Source of the DNA: Rhizobium ecuadorense
GTDB lineage: Bacteria; Pseudomonadota; Alphaproteobacteria; Rhizobiales; Rhizobiaceae
DNA length: 64,000 nt
NCBI RefSeq assembly: GCF_001187535.1
Contig: NZ_LFIO01000871.1
Location: 1 to 64,000, forward strand
Direction: 5' to 3'
The notes beneath the pieces are model-generated. The model made no database searches, was not told the DNA's origin, and was given only the letters and a program-made list of their open reading frames with translations. Within the stretch, counting starts at the first letter, position 1; every line of letters starts with the position of its first letter. Both the position numbers and the translations under genes were made by a program. This document shows positions 22,955 to 34,255 of the stretch, piece after piece.

Positions 22955-23565
22955 TGCTGAAGATCGGACTGACCGGCTCCATCGGTATGGGAAAATCGAC
23001 GGCGGGCAAACTCTTCGCCGAGGCTGGAATCCCGCTGAACGATTCGGATGCCGTGGTCCACGATCTCTATGCCGGCGAAGCAGCACCCCTGGTGGATGCC
23101 GCCTTTCCCGGTACGATGAAGGATGGAGCCGTCGACCGGCACGAACTCGGCCGTCAGCTGGCGCTTGATCCCGATGGCTTCAAACGCCTCGAAGCGATCG
23201 TCCATCCGCTGGTGCGCAAACGTGAGACGCAATTTCTGAAGCGGCAGCGCGCCGCCGGTGCCGAGATGGTCGTCCTCGATATTCCGCTGCTCTTCGAAAC
23301 CGGCGCCTGGGAAAGAGTGGATGTCGTCGTCGTCGTCAGCGCGGGTCCACAGATTCAGCGCGAGAGGGTGCTTGCGCGCGAAGGCATGACCGAGGAAAAA
23401 TTCGAGATGATTCTCTCACGCCAGACGCCGGACACGGAAAAACGGCGCCGGGCGGATTATCTGATCGACAGCAGCCGCAGTATCGCGGAGACGAAGGAAC
23501 GGGTGCTCGAGATTATCGCCGACCTGAAAATACGGATTGCCAAAGGAGATTTCCGGAATGCGTGA
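22954..23565 (+). CDS. coaE: Dephospho-CoA kinase
   Basis: Last step of coenzyme A synthesis; 203 aa. P-loop GLTGSIGMGKST at 5-16, conserved DSDAVVHDLY, and DIPLLFETG near 108. The ATG at 22954 overlaps the aroE stop (TGATG). It overlaps dnaQ by 8 bp. Pantothenate kinase, the first CoA-pathway enzyme, is at the far right of the window. Confidence 0.95.
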   Translation: MLKIGLTGSIGMGKSTAGKLFAEAGIPLNDSDAVVHDLYAGEAAPLVDAAFPGTMKDGAVDRHELGRQLALDPDGFKRLEAIVHPLVRKRETQFLKRQRAAGAEMVVLDIPLLFETGAWERVDVVVVVSAGPQIQRERVLAREGMTEEKFEMILSRQTPDTEKRRRADYLIDSSRSIAETKERVLEIIADLKIRIAKGDFRNA

Positions 23566-24295
23566 GATCATCTTCGATACGGAAACCACCGGCCTCGACA
23601 ATCGCGCCGACCGCATCATCGAAATCGGCGGCATCGAGCTCTTCAACCATTTCCCCACCGGCAACGTGATCCATATCTTCATCAATCCCGGCGATCAGAA
23701 GGTTCATCCGGATGCGCTCGCCGTGCACGGCATTACCGACGAATTTCTGAAGGACAAGAAGCCTTTCGCGGAGGTCGCCGAAGAAATCCTTGCCTTCTTC
23801 GGCGATGCCAAGTGGATCGCCCACAACGCCACCTTCGATATGGGCTTCATCAACGCCGAATTGGCGCGGATCGGTTTGCCGCCGATCCTGCCAGAGCGGG
23901 TGGTCGATACGCTGTCGATGGCGCGGCGCAAACATCCGATGGGGCCGAATTCGCTCGACGCGCTCTGCCGCCGTTACGGCATCGACAATTCGCACCGCAC
24001 CAAACACGGCGCGCTGCTCGACTCCGAACTGCTCGCCGAGGTCTATATCGAGATGATCGGCGGCAGGCAGGCAGCTTTCGGCCTGAGCATGACCGCTACA
24101 TCGGGTCAGAATGGTCGCGGCGATGGGGCGGAGGAAGAGGATGTGGTGATTGCATCCGTGCTCGAGCGGCCCCGCCCGCTTGCCGCCCGCCTCAGCCAGT
24201 CCGAGGCGCAGGCGCATGAGGCGCTCGTCGCCAAGCTCGGCGAAAAAGGCATCTGGGCGAAATACGCCAACCTCGATCAAACCGGCCGCAATTAA
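23558..24295 (+). CDS. dnaQ: DNA polymerase III epsilon subunit
   Basis: 3'-5' proofreading exonuclease, 245 aa. DEDDh motifs: ExoI FDTETTGLDN (6-15), ExoII HNATFDMGFIN near 96, ExoIII HRTKHGALLDSELLAEVY with the catalytic His and Asp. AAAGGAGAT precedes the ATG at 23558. The C-terminal tail after about 180 is variable and probably binds the alpha subunit. Last gene of the origin-linked plus-strand operon. Confidence 0.95.
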   Translation: MREIIFDTETTGLDNRADRIIEIGGIELFNHFPTGNVIHIFINPGDQKVHPDALAVHGITDEFLKDKKPFAEVAEEILAFFGDAKWIAHNATFDMGFINAELARIGLPPILPERVVDTLSMARRKHPMGPNSLDALCRRYGIDNSHRTKHGALLDSELLAEVYIEMIGGRQAAFGLSMTATSGQNGRGDGAEEEDVVIASVLERPRPLAARLSQSEAQAHEALVAKLGEKGIWAKYANLDQTGRN

Positions 24296-24312
24296 ACCGG
24301 CCTCAATTGAAA

Positions 24313-24335
24313 ATGCCCGGGACCAGCCCGGGCAT
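24313..24335 (-). terminator. Terminator between convergent dnaQ and secB
   Basis: Perfect nine-base arms ATGCCCGGG and CCCGGGCAT around loop ACCAG. On the minus strand TTTTC follows, so it best suits secB. It may also stop dnaQ transcription, though without a T-run on that side. Confidence 0.7.
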
Positions 24336-24361
24336 CCGCATCTCAGAGAAAAAACATCCGC

Positions 24362-24844
24362 TCAGTTCGGAACGGCCTGAACCTTGGCGCGGGCCTGTTC
24401 TTCGGCAACGCGCTGGGCGAACATCTGCGTGAAGTCGATCGGGTCGATCATCAGCGGCGGGAAACCGCCGTTGCGGGTGACGTCAGCGATGATCTGACGG
24501 GCGAAGGGGAAAAGCATGCGCGGGCACTCGATGAAGAGAACCGGCAGCATGTGTTCCTGCGGGAAACCAGCAACGCGGAAGACGCCGCCATAGGTGAGTT
24601 CGGCATGGAAAACCGTCTTGTCGCCGTCCTTGGCTTCGGCATTCAGCGACAGCACGACATCGAAATCCGTATCCGAAAGCGGGTTGGCGTTGACGTTCAC
24701 ATTGATGTTGATCGTCGGCGCCTTGTCACGGGCCTGCAGCGAACGCGGCGCGCCCGGATTTTCGAAGGAGAGATCCTTGGTATATTGCGCAAGGATCGAG
24801 AGGGTGGGGCTGGCCGCACCGTTGCTGTTGTTATCGTCTGCCAT
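24362..24844 (-). CDS. secB: Protein-export chaperone SecB
   Basis: Homotetrameric cytosolic chaperone, 160 aa, that keeps preproteins unfolded for SecA. Family features are [15 protein letters not shown] near 16, the beta-strand repeat [12 protein letters not shown], and [33 protein letters not shown] (core [16 protein letters not shown]). The ATG at 24844 follows GAGGAAA; the frame opens upstream to 24973 without support. The C-terminus is convergent with dnaQ. Confidence 0.96.
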   Translation of the reverse strand: MADDNNSNGAASPTLSILAQYTKDLSFENPGAPRSLQARDKAPTININVNVNANPLSDTDFDVVLSLNAEAKDGDKTVFHAELTYGGVFRVAGFPQEHMLPVLFIECPRMLFPFARQIIADVTRNGGFPPLMIDPIDFTQMFAQRVAEEQARAKVQAVPN

Positions 24845-24945
24845 TGGCTTTTCCTCGAGGGGCATGGGAATGGTGCCGCCATCTAACATTTCAGGGAAGG
24901 GCTTACAACCCTGGGCGCTTGGCGCCGTTGATCGGTCGAAGTGCT

Positions 24946-25461
24946 TCAATCGCCAAGATGTTTGCCCGACCATGGCGAGTTGCGGTCCGGCTCCCTATGA
25001 TAGTCCTCCTCGTCGAGATCGACCACCTTCGAATTCGGCTTGCGGTCGCGGAAATCGGGTTTTGGGCCGGTGGAAAAACCGCCCTCTGCATTGACGGTGA
25101 CGAAGCGTTTGGCGATCGCCCGCCAGACGAGTTCGCGCACCGGCGGAATGAGAATGAGGATCGCGACGATATCGGTGAGGAAGCCGGGAATGATCAGCAG
25201 CAGCGAGGCGATGACGTTCATCGCCGGCCGCAGCAACTCGCGCCCCGGCATCACCCCGTTTCGTCCTTCGCTCGACATGCGGCGCAAAATACCGATGCCC
25301 TGCCGGCGCAGCAGAACCATCCCGAGAACGAAGCCCAGCATGACAAGCGCCAGCGTCAGCCACAATCCGATGGCCCGGCCGACGACGACGAAACCGGCAA
25401 TTTCGGCGAGCGGCAGCAGCAGAATGAAAGCTGGCAGGATCGAAAAACGCATGGTCGTCAT
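24946..25461 (-). CDS. fxsA: FxsA family membrane protein
   Basis: A 171-aa inner-membrane protein. Hydrophobic segments are at about 8-26, 30-52 and 80-106, and the C-terminal about 60 residues are hydrophilic and charged. The family motif P-AEI at 17-21 ([10 protein letters not shown]) and GMVLLRRQG are present. The family's cellular role is poorly defined; E. coli FxsA affects phage T7 exclusion by F. An alternative start three codons in (25452) is possible. Divergent from the Tim44-like gene. Confidence 0.8.
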   Translation of the reverse strand: MTTMRFSILPAFILLLPLAEIAGFVVVGRAIGLWLTLALVMLGFVLGMVLLRRQGIGILRRMSSEGRNGVMPGRELLRPAMNVIASLLLIIPGFLTDIVAILILIPPVRELVWRAIAKRFVTVNAEGGFSTGPKPDFRDRKPNSKVVDLDEEDYHREPDRNSPWSGKHLGD

Positions 25462-25583
25462 GTCCCGGGCTTGCCGGTCTCCTCTTGGCGCCGGCGAAGA
25501 TGCCAGCCATCATTTGAATCATCTGTATAGGCAGACTATATGGGAGTACAAATCAGAGATGTTAACGGCGGCTGCGATACGAT

Positions 25584-26288
25584 ATGAGTTCGAACGACTT
25601 CATCACATTATTCTTCCTGGTGGCGGCTGTGCTGATTTTCTTTCAGCTCCGCTCCGTGCTGGGCCGCCGCACGGGAAATGAGAAGCCGCCGCGCGATCTC
25701 TATACACCGCGCGATGCGGCTCCGGCCGAAGCCGCCGATGCCGGCAAGGTCGTGACGCTGCCACGCCGCGATTCGACGAGCGAGGATGAGGATCGTTTCG
25801 CCGCCATCGATGCCTTCGCCGCACCCGGAACGCCGCTCAACGAATCGCTGCGGGCGCTGAACAAGGCCGATCCCGCCTTCAGCCCGAAGGAGTTTCTGAA
25901 CGGCGCCCGTATGGCTTACGAGATGATCGTCATGGCCTATGCCGACGGCGACCGGAAAACGCTGAAGAACCTGCTGTCGCGCGAAGTCTATGACGGCTTC
26001 GAGGCGGCGATCGGCGAGCGCGAAAGCCGGGGCGAGAAGGTGAAGTCCACCTTCGTCGGCATCGACAAGGCCGAACTCACCCATGCGGAGACGAAGGGCA
26101 GCGAAGCGCAGATCACCGTTCGCATCATCAGCCAGCTGATATCGGCCACCTACGACAAGGCGGATGTGCTGATCGAAGGCGACGCCGAAAACGTCGCCGA
26201 GGTCAACGACCTCTGGACCTTCGCCCGCGACACCCGCTCGCGCGATCCGAACTGGAAACTCGTGGCGACCGAATCGGAACATGAGTGA
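25584..26288 (+). CDS. Tim44/TimA-like membrane adaptor protein
   Basis: A 234-aa protein with one N-terminal membrane segment (FITLFFLVAAVLIFFQL, 6-22), a proline- and acid-rich linker and a C-terminal Tim44-like domain (about 85-234, with FLNGARMAYEMIVMAYADGD and LWTFARDTRSRDPNW). Bacterial TimA proteins resemble the mitochondrial import factor Tim44, but their role is not settled. It overlaps mltA by 8 bp. Confidence 0.85.
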   Translation: MSSNDFITLFFLVAAVLIFFQLRSVLGRRTGNEKPPRDLYTPRDAAPAEAADAGKVVTLPRRDSTSEDEDRFAAIDAFAAPGTPLNESLRALNKADPAFSPKEFLNGARMAYEMIVMAYADGDRKTLKNLLSREVYDGFEAAIGERESRGEKVKSTFVGIDKAELTHAETKGSEAQITVRIISQLISATYDKADVLIEGDAENVAEVNDLWTFARDTRSRDPNWKLVATESEHE

Positions 26289-27420
26289 CCACGCGCCGGA
26301 CTTCGTCCTGCAGGCCATAAGCTTCGACACTCTGGAAGGCTGGAGGGATGATGATCCCTCCGGCCTTTTTGAGGTCATGCGACGCTGCCGCCGCCAGATC
26401 AGCGATGTCAAACCCTACCGCACCGGATCGCTCGGCCTGAGCTCGGAAGATCTGCTTCCGCTTCTGCTGGCCGCCGAGGATTTCACGCCGTCATCGCCGG
26501 CATCGGCGCGCGCCTTCTTCGAGATGCATTGCCGGCCCTTCCTGATCCGCCGCAAGGATGGCAATCCCGGCTTCGTCACCGCCTTTTACGAACCTGAGAT
26601 CGAGGTGTCGGAGCGGCCGGACGAGATATTCCGTTTCCCTTTCTACCGGCGCCCGGACGATCTGATCGATCTCGACGACGCCAATCGCCCCGCCGAGCTC
26701 GACAATTCCTATGCTTTCGGCCGCCTGCATAATGGCCGTATCGCTGCCTATCCGGATCGCCGCGCCATCGATCGCGGGTTTCTCGAAGGCCGCGGTCTCG
26801 AAATCGCCTGGGCGAAGTCGAAGGTCGACGTCTTCTTCGTGCATGTGCAGGGTGCGGCCCGTTTGCGCTACAGCGATGGCCGTATCGGCCGCATCACCTA
26901 TGCGGCGAAGGCCGGCCATCCCTTCTCGGCGGTCGGCAAGCTGCTGATCGACCGGGGCGAGATTGCTCGCGCCGACATCTCGATGCAGACGATCCGAGCC
27001 TGGCTGGCGCGCAATCCCGAGCGCGTCGACGAGGTGCTGTGGCATAACCGCTCCTATATTTTCTTTCGCGAAGCGCTCTCGCAGGCTATCGGCCTGCGAA
27101 CCGCCGATCCCGAGGCAGGTCCGATCGCCGCCGCCAAGGTGCCGCTTCTCGCCGGCCGCTCGCTTGCCGTCGACCGGCTGATCCATACATTCGGCTTTCC
27201 CTTTTTCATCCGCGCCGAAAGCCTCACCCATCTCGATCACGGCCGGCCCTTCCGCCGGCTGATGCTGGCGCTCGATACCGGCTCGGCGATCGTCGGCCCG
27301 GCGCGCGGCGATATCTTCACCGGCTCGGGGGATTTGGCGGGAGAAACGGCCGGCACCGTCCGCAACGATGCCGATTTCACCATCCTTATTCCCAAGGCCG
27401 CCGCCGGACGGTTCGACTGA
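26281..27420 (+). CDS. mltA: Membrane-bound lytic murein transglycosylase A family protein
   Basis: Cleaves the peptidoglycan MurNAc-GlcNAc bond to form 1,6-anhydroMurNAc ends. 379 aa, with the MltA domain (FVTAFYEPEIEVS near 99) and the C-terminal 3D domain whose aspartates are in LMLALDTGSAIVGPARGDIFTGSG. No signal peptide or lipobox is visible at the N-terminus (MSDHAPDFVLQAISF), unlike the E. coli lipoprotein. The start overlaps the Tim44-like gene, and the end overlaps smr as TGATG. Confidence 0.9.
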   Translation: MSDHAPDFVLQAISFDTLEGWRDDDPSGLFEVMRRCRRQISDVKPYRTGSLGLSSEDLLPLLLAAEDFTPSSPASARAFFEMHCRPFLIRRKDGNPGFVTAFYEPEIEVSERPDEIFRFPFYRRPDDLIDLDDANRPAELDNSYAFGRLHNGRIAAYPDRRAIDRGFLEGRGLEIAWAKSKVDVFFVHVQGAARLRYSDGRIGRITYAAKAGHPFSAVGKLLIDRGEIARADISMQTIRAWLARNPERVDEVLWHNRSYIFFREALSQAIGLRTADPEAGPIAAAKVPLLAGRSLAVDRLIHTFGFPFFIRAESLTHLDHGRPFRRLMLALDTGSAIVGPARGDIFTGSGDLAGETAGTVRNDADFTILIPKAAAGRFD

Positions 27421-27989
27421 TGGCCAGGGATCGAAAACTCAGCGCCGATGAGAGGATCCTCTGGGGCAAGGTTGCGCGCAGCACCCGGCCGATGCCTGGT
27501 AAGGCGGGTGAGTTGAATGAACTCGATGCCTTTCTCGTCGAGGCCGAAGCCGCCGCCGAACAGGAGAAGGCCGGAAAGCAGGCATCCGCCGCGCCTCTGC
27601 CGCTGCAGCCGGCTGCGCCTTCGGCGTCGAAACCGTCGGCCGGCGTGCATCATCCGCTGGAGAAGCCGGTCAAGCGCAAGATCGCCAAGGGCCGGCTGGC
27701 GCTCGAAGCACGGATCGACCTGCACGGTCTGGTGCAGAGCGAGGCTCATGCCATCCTGCTCGATTTCCTGATCCGCGCCCACGAGCGCGGCATGCGTCAT
27801 GTCTTGGTCATCACCGGCAAGGGCAGCTCGATGGGCAGCGACGGCGCGCTGAAGCGGGCCGTGCCGCTGTGGTTCTCGAAGCCGGAATTCCGCTACCTGA
27901 TTTCCTCCTACGAGTCGGCCGCACAGCATCATGGCGGGGAGGGTGCGCTCTACATTCGCCTGTCGCGGCGGCATGGGGAAAGGCCATGA
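27420..27989 (+). CDS. Smr domain protein
   Basis: A 189-aa protein with a variable, alanine/proline-rich N-terminal region (about 1-85) and a C-terminal Smr (small MutS-related) domain: the motif LEARIDLHGLVQSEAH near 97 with the DLHG core, and HVLVITGKGS near 126. Smr domains nick or bind branched DNA, and some act as RNA endonucleases. The substrate here is unknown. It overlaps the XRE gene by 4 bp (ATGA). Confidence 0.87.
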   Translation: MARDRKLSADERILWGKVARSTRPMPGKAGELNELDAFLVEAEAAAEQEKAGKQASAAPLPLQPAAPSASKPSAGVHHPLEKPVKRKIAKGRLALEARIDLHGLVQSEAHAILLDFLIRAHERGMRHVLVITGKGSSMGSDGALKRAVPLWFSKPEFRYLISSYESAAQHHGGEGALYIRLSRRHGERP

Positions 27990-28363
27990 CCCCCTTCGGA
28001 GAGGCGGTTCGCAGGCTGAGAGCGCGCAAGGGTGTCTCGCAGAAGGAGATGGCGGAAGCGCTGAATGTCTCGCCCGCCTATCTCTCGGCGCTGGAACATG
28101 GCAAGCGTGGTTTACCGACATTCGATCTGCTGCAGCGCATCGCCGGCTATTTCAACATCATCTGGGATGAGGCCGAGGAACTGTTTCTGCTCGCCCGCTC
28201 CTCCGATCCGCGTGTCGTCATCGACACCTCTGGCCTGCCGCCGGAATATACCGAATTTGCCAACCGATTGGCGCGGCGGATTCGCAACCTTGACAGTGCC
28301 GAGATCGGCCGGCTATCGGCTCTTCTCGAAAATGGCGGCAAAGGCGACGGAAAAGCGTCATAA
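27986..28363 (+). CDS. XRE-family helix-turn-helix regulator
   Basis: A 125-aa DNA-binding protein. A Cro/C1 HTH occupies about 4-60 (AVRRLRARKGVSQKEMAEAL, VSPAYLSALEHGKRGLP). The C-terminal half has no domain I recognise. Start ATG at 27986 overlaps the smr stop; the frame opens further upstream inside smr. It is last in a tightly overlapping tim44-like/mltA/smr set, just before gyrB. Its targets are unknown. Confidence 0.88.
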   Translation: MTPFGEAVRRLRARKGVSQKEMAEALNVSPAYLSALEHGKRGLPTFDLLQRIAGYFNIIWDEAEELFLLARSSDPRVVIDTSGLPPEYTEFANRLARRIRNLDSAEIGRLSALLENGGKGDGKAS

Positions 28364-30934
<2,571 letters not shown>

Positions 30935-30953
30935 TTGGTATTTCTTCAATAAA

Positions 30954-30988
30954 AGCCCCGCCGCTCCCCGTGAACGGCGGGGCTTTTT
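30954..30988 (+). terminator. Rho-independent terminator after gyrB
   Basis: Ten-base perfect arms AGCCCCGCCG (30954-30963) and CGGCGGGGCT (30975-30984), followed by TTTTC. A-rich bases before the stem also suit the minus-strand gene to the right, so it may be bidirectional. Confidence 0.9.
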
Positions 30989-31010
30989 CGTCCACTTTTG
31001 CTGGAATTGC

Positions 31011-31610
31011 TCAGTTCGCGACGAAACGGCCGTTGAAAGCCACCTCGGAGAGCGGCTTGCGCTGGCTGGGGAATTCGCGCGCTTGATTGCGCTCGGAAAG
31101 GACGCTCTTGTCGGCCAGACGGCCGACGGCAACACCGGCCTCCACCCGGTAGCCCTCGGGAATGCCAAACGTCTTGCTGATCTCGTCGTGTTTGATGCCG
31201 GCCATGCCATGGGCATAGAACCCCGAGAGACGGGCCTGGAGCGCCAAATATCCCCAGGCGGTGCCGGCGTCGAAGGTATGGGTGTAGCTGGGCTTTTCCT
31301 CGGCGGAACCGGCCGCGCCGGTAAAGCTGCGCGACACGACGAAGATCAGCGCCGACGCATTCCTAGCCCATTCCTGATTGGCGTCGACGAGCAATGCGAC
31401 GAATGTCTCCCAATGCTGAGAACCCTTGAGCGCATAGATGAAGCGCCAGGGTTGGTGGTTGGATGAGGAGGGCGCCCAATGGGCGGCATCGAGCAGGCTG
31501 AGCAGTTGTGCCTCCTCGATGATTTCGCCGGTGAAGGCGCGGGGCGACCAGCGGTCGAGAAACATCGGATCAATCGGATATTGGGATTCGCGGCTGTTGC
31601 TTTTTGTCAT
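31011..31610 (-). CDS. Nitroreductase family protein
   Basis: FMN-dependent oxidoreductase fold, 199 aa. FMN-binding signatures are RWSPRAFTGE near 20, HWAPSSSNHQPWRFIYA near 45, and the glycine-rich GYLALQARLSGFYAHGMAGI near 120. Members reduce nitroaromatics, quinones or enones with NAD(P)H; the physiological substrate is unknown. A 44-bp gap to the upstream DUF2218 gene suggests one transcript. Confidence 0.87.
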   Translation of the reverse strand: MTKSNSRESQYPIDPMFLDRWSPRAFTGEIIEEAQLLSLLDAAHWAPSSSNHQPWRFIYALKGSQHWETFVALLVDANQEWARNASALIFVVSRSFTGAAGSAEEKPSYTHTFDAGTAWGYLALQARLSGFYAHGMAGIKHDEISKTFGIPEGYRVEAGVAVGRLADKSVLSERNQAREFPSQRKPLSEVAFNGRFVAN

Positions 31611-31654
31611 GCTGGTTCCGGGAGCTGGAGGCGGAATTCGGATCGGGGCTTGGG

Positions 31655-31939
31655 TCAGTCCGTCCAGACGATGTCGAGCTCCTCGCGGAAGGCGAAGCGC
31701 TTGAGATGATCGTCGATGACACCCTGCATCCTTGCCTGCTGTGCGGGATCGGCGACGGAAAGTATCATGGTCAGGCCCGCATCGTCGGCGGCAAACGTCA
31801 CCTCGGCCGTCTCGCTGAACGGCACCCGGCCCTTATGCGGATCGAAATCGACGCTGAATTTATGGCTCCAGTGTTTGCAGAGCTGCTGCAGGTAGCGGCT
31901 TGCATGCTCGGTGCGCACGACGGCTTGGGAGAGGTGCAT
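31655..31939 (-). CDS. DUF2218 domain protein
   Basis: A 94-aa protein matching DUF2218. It begins HLSQAVVRTEHASRYLQQLCKHW and includes the strand pattern FSVDFDPHKGRVPF and the end DIVWTD. I chose the ATG at 31939 because GGAG sits 6 bases ahead; an upstream ATG at 31951 is possible. In other bacteria these small genes often lie near siderophore or redox genes, but no function is established. Upstream partner of the nitroreductase gene. Confidence 0.75.
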   Translation of the reverse strand: MHLSQAVVRTEHASRYLQQLCKHWSHKFSVDFDPHKGRVPFSETAEVTFAADDAGLTMILSVADPAQQARMQGVIDDHLKRFAFREELDIVWTD

Positions 31940-32110
31940 GTCGAACTCCATCTCATCTCGGACTGCAGCCACTCATATTTCCTGCTTCGCAGCCTTGGCA
32001 AGCGTATCGTCGTCGCAGTCGGGGTGTACAGACTGTCTCCATAAAGGCGGCCTCACACCGCCGGCGAAGCAGGATAATGGAAGCCTAGTCAATCGGTCGG
32101 AGAGTTGTGC

Positions 32111-33070
32111 ATGCTGGTGAAGGGAAAATGGACGGAGGACTGGCAGCCCGTCCAGGCAAAGGACGAGAAGGGCGGCTTCGTCAGGCAGACCTCGAGTTTC
32201 CGCAACTGGGTGACGCCGGATGGTAGCGCCGGGCCGACCGGCGAGGGCGGCTTCAAAGCCAGCGCCGGCCGTTACCATCTCTATGTCGCCTATATCTGTC
32301 CCTGGGCGTCGCGCACTCTGATCGGCCGCACGCTGAAGGGGCTGGAAGACACCATTTCCGTTTCCGTCGTCGAGCCGCTGTTGACAAAACAGGGCTGGCG
32401 CTTCGGCGATTATCCCGGCGCGACGGAGGATCATGTCAACGGCACGGCCTATCTGCACGAAATCTATTCCAGGGCGGCGCCGGATTTCACCGGGCGGGCC
32501 ACCGTGCCGGTTCTCTGGGACAAGCAGAGAAAGACCATCGTCAACAATGAATCCGCCGATATCCTGCGCATGCTGAACAGCGGCTTCGGCGACCTGGCGA
32601 AAAACCCGATCGATCTCTATCCGGCCGAAAGACGCAACGCGATCGATGCTTTCAACGACCGCATCTATCCGGCCCTGAATAACGGCGTCTATCGCGCTGG
32701 TTTCGCCACCACGCAGCCTGCTTACGAAGAAGCCTTCGCCGAGGTCTTTGCCTGCCTCGACTGGGTCGAGCCGCAGCTCGAGGATCGGTCCTTTCTTTTC
32801 GCCGGGCATCCGACCGAAAGCGATATCCGGCTCTTCGTCACCCTCGTGCGCTTCGACGTCGCCTATCACGGTATCTTCAAATGCAATCTGCGCCGGCTTT
32901 CCGACTATGCCAAGCTGCGCGCCTTCTGCCGCCGCATGCTGGATTGGCCGGGCATCGCGGAAACGGTCAACCTCGACCATATCAAGCGCGGCTACTACTC
33001 GATCGAAAGTCTCAACCCGGCAGGGATCGTTCCCGTCGGTCCCGATCTTGCAGAAATTTTCAAAGCATAA
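32111..33070 (+). CDS. Glutathionyl-hydroquinone reductase (Xi-class GST)
   Basis: A 319-aa Xi-class glutathione transferase (YqjG/ECM4/PcpF family) that strips glutathione from glutathionyl-hydroquinones. The catalytic cysteine is in ICPWASRTLIGR near residue 62. The N-terminal thioredoxin-like domain is followed by a helical domain containing YPAERRNAIDAFNDRIYPALNNGVYRAGFA (core FNDRIYPALNNGVYRAGF), the family hallmark. GGAGAG precedes the ATG at 32111; a TTG two codons earlier is less likely. Divergent from DUF2218. Confidence 0.92.
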   Translation: MLVKGKWTEDWQPVQAKDEKGGFVRQTSSFRNWVTPDGSAGPTGEGGFKASAGRYHLYVAYICPWASRTLIGRTLKGLEDTISVSVVEPLLTKQGWRFGDYPGATEDHVNGTAYLHEIYSRAAPDFTGRATVPVLWDKQRKTIVNNESADILRMLNSGFGDLAKNPIDLYPAERRNAIDAFNDRIYPALNNGVYRAGFATTQPAYEEAFAEVFACLDWVEPQLEDRSFLFAGHPTESDIRLFVTLVRFDVAYHGIFKCNLRRLSDYAKLRAFCRRMLDWPGIAETVNLDHIKRGYYSIESLNPAGIVPVGPDLAEIFKA

Positions 33071-33211
33071 GGCCGCAATTCATGCGGTTTGGGCCGAAAT
33101 CCATTCGAATTTCAAGGAAAGGCGTACCGCTTCGCGGCAAAGCCGTAATGACACCGGTGAATAATTCGTTCATAGGTGGCTGCAAATCCGTTTTCCATGA
33201 GGAGGAATTCC

Positions 33212-34054
33212 ATGAAGCTGATGCGTGTTGGCCAAGCGGGCAATGAAAAACCCGCGCTTCTCGATGCCGATGGCAAGATCCGCGATCTTTCCGGTCACGT
33301 TGCCGATATCGGCGGTGAGGCGATCTCGCCGGCGGGCCTTGCAAAGATCGCGGCAATCGATCCGAAGAGCCTACCGGAGCTTGCCCCCGGTCGTATCGGC
33401 GCCTGCGTTGCCGGCACCGGCAAATTCATCTGCATCGGCCTCAATTTCTCCGACCATGCCGCCGAAACCGGCGCCACGGTGCCGCCCGAGCCGGTGATCT
33501 TCATGAAGGCGACCTCGGCCATCGTTGGTCCGAATGACAGCGTCCGGATCCCGCGCGGTTCGGAAAAGACCGATTGGGAGGTCGAACTCGGCGTCGTCAT
33601 CGGCAAGACCGCGAAATATGTCAGCGAAGCCGACGCGCTCGATTACGTCGCCGGCTATTGCGTGTCGCATGATGTTTCCGAGCGCGCCTTCCAGACGGAA
33701 CGCGCCGGTCAGTGGACCAAGGGCAAATCCTGCGACACCTTCGGACCGATCGGTCCCTGGCTGGTCACCAAGGACGAGATCGCCGATCCGCAAAACCTCG
33801 GCATGTGGCTGAAGGTCAACGGCCAGACGATGCAGAACGGCTCGTCCAAGACCATGGTCTATGGTGTCGCCCATATCGTTGCCTATCTCAGCCAGTTCAT
33901 GTCGCTGCATCCGGGCGACGTCATCTCCACCGGAACGCCTCCTGGTGTCGGCATGGGCATGAAACCGCCACATTATCTCAAGGCCGGCGATGTGGTCGAA
34001 CTTGGCATCGAGGGTCTCGGCACGCAGAAGCAGACCTTCGTAGCGGATCATTAA
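33212..34054 (+). CDS. Fumarylacetoacetate hydrolase family protein
   Basis: A 280-aa FAH-fold hydrolase/lyase. The metal-binding acidic residues are in PVIFMKATSAIVGP and WEVELGVVIGK, and the family end is STGTPPGVGMGMKPPHYLKAGDVVELGIEGLG (core STGTPPGVGMGMKPP). The family includes ureidoglycolate lyase, acylpyruvases and oxaloacetate tautomerases; the exact substrate cannot be told from sequence. GAGGAGG precedes the ATG at 33212. Confidence 0.87.
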   Translation: MKLMRVGQAGNEKPALLDADGKIRDLSGHVADIGGEAISPAGLAKIAAIDPKSLPELAPGRIGACVAGTGKFICIGLNFSDHAAETGATVPPEPVIFMKATSAIVGPNDSVRIPRGSEKTDWEVELGVVIGKTAKYVSEADALDYVAGYCVSHDVSERAFQTERAGQWTKGKSCDTFGPIGPWLVTKDEIADPQNLGMWLKVNGQTMQNGSSKTMVYGVAHIVAYLSQFMSLHPGDVISTGTPPGVGMGMKPPHYLKAGDVVELGIEGLGTQKQTFVADH

Positions 34055-34097
34055 CGACGCTTTCCGCTGAGAAACTTAAGTTTTCCAGTCGATACTG

Positions 34098-34128
34098 ATG
34101 CCGGAGAGTCACTTCTCCGGCATTTCTT
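34098..34128 (+). terminator. Rho-independent terminator after the FAH-family gene
   Basis: Ten-base arms ATGCCGGAGA (34098-34107) and TCTCCGGCAT (34114-34123) with a 6-base loop, followed by TTCTT. Confidence 0.8.
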
Positions 34129-34148
34129 GTGCGGTCTGGTTCGTCCAT

Positions 34149-34161
34149 GTTGCTGTGCAAC
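34149..34161. promoter_or_regulatory. Candidate PhaR/AniA-type operator upstream of phaZ
   Basis: A perfect interrupted palindrome, GTTGC-TGT-GCAAC, lies about 95 bp before the PHB depolymerase start. Its core fits the TGC-N3-GCA pattern bound by PhaR-family regulators of polyhydroxybutyrate genes in other alphaproteobacteria. The match is short and the assignment is inference. Confidence 0.45.
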
Positions 34162-34255
34162 AAAAAACTGTTAGTCTGAGTAACGTGCCCGCGTAACGGA
34201 AAGATTCGATGCGTTTCAATCGGCGTCATCTTTTCGATAGAGAAAGGTGGCGCCT

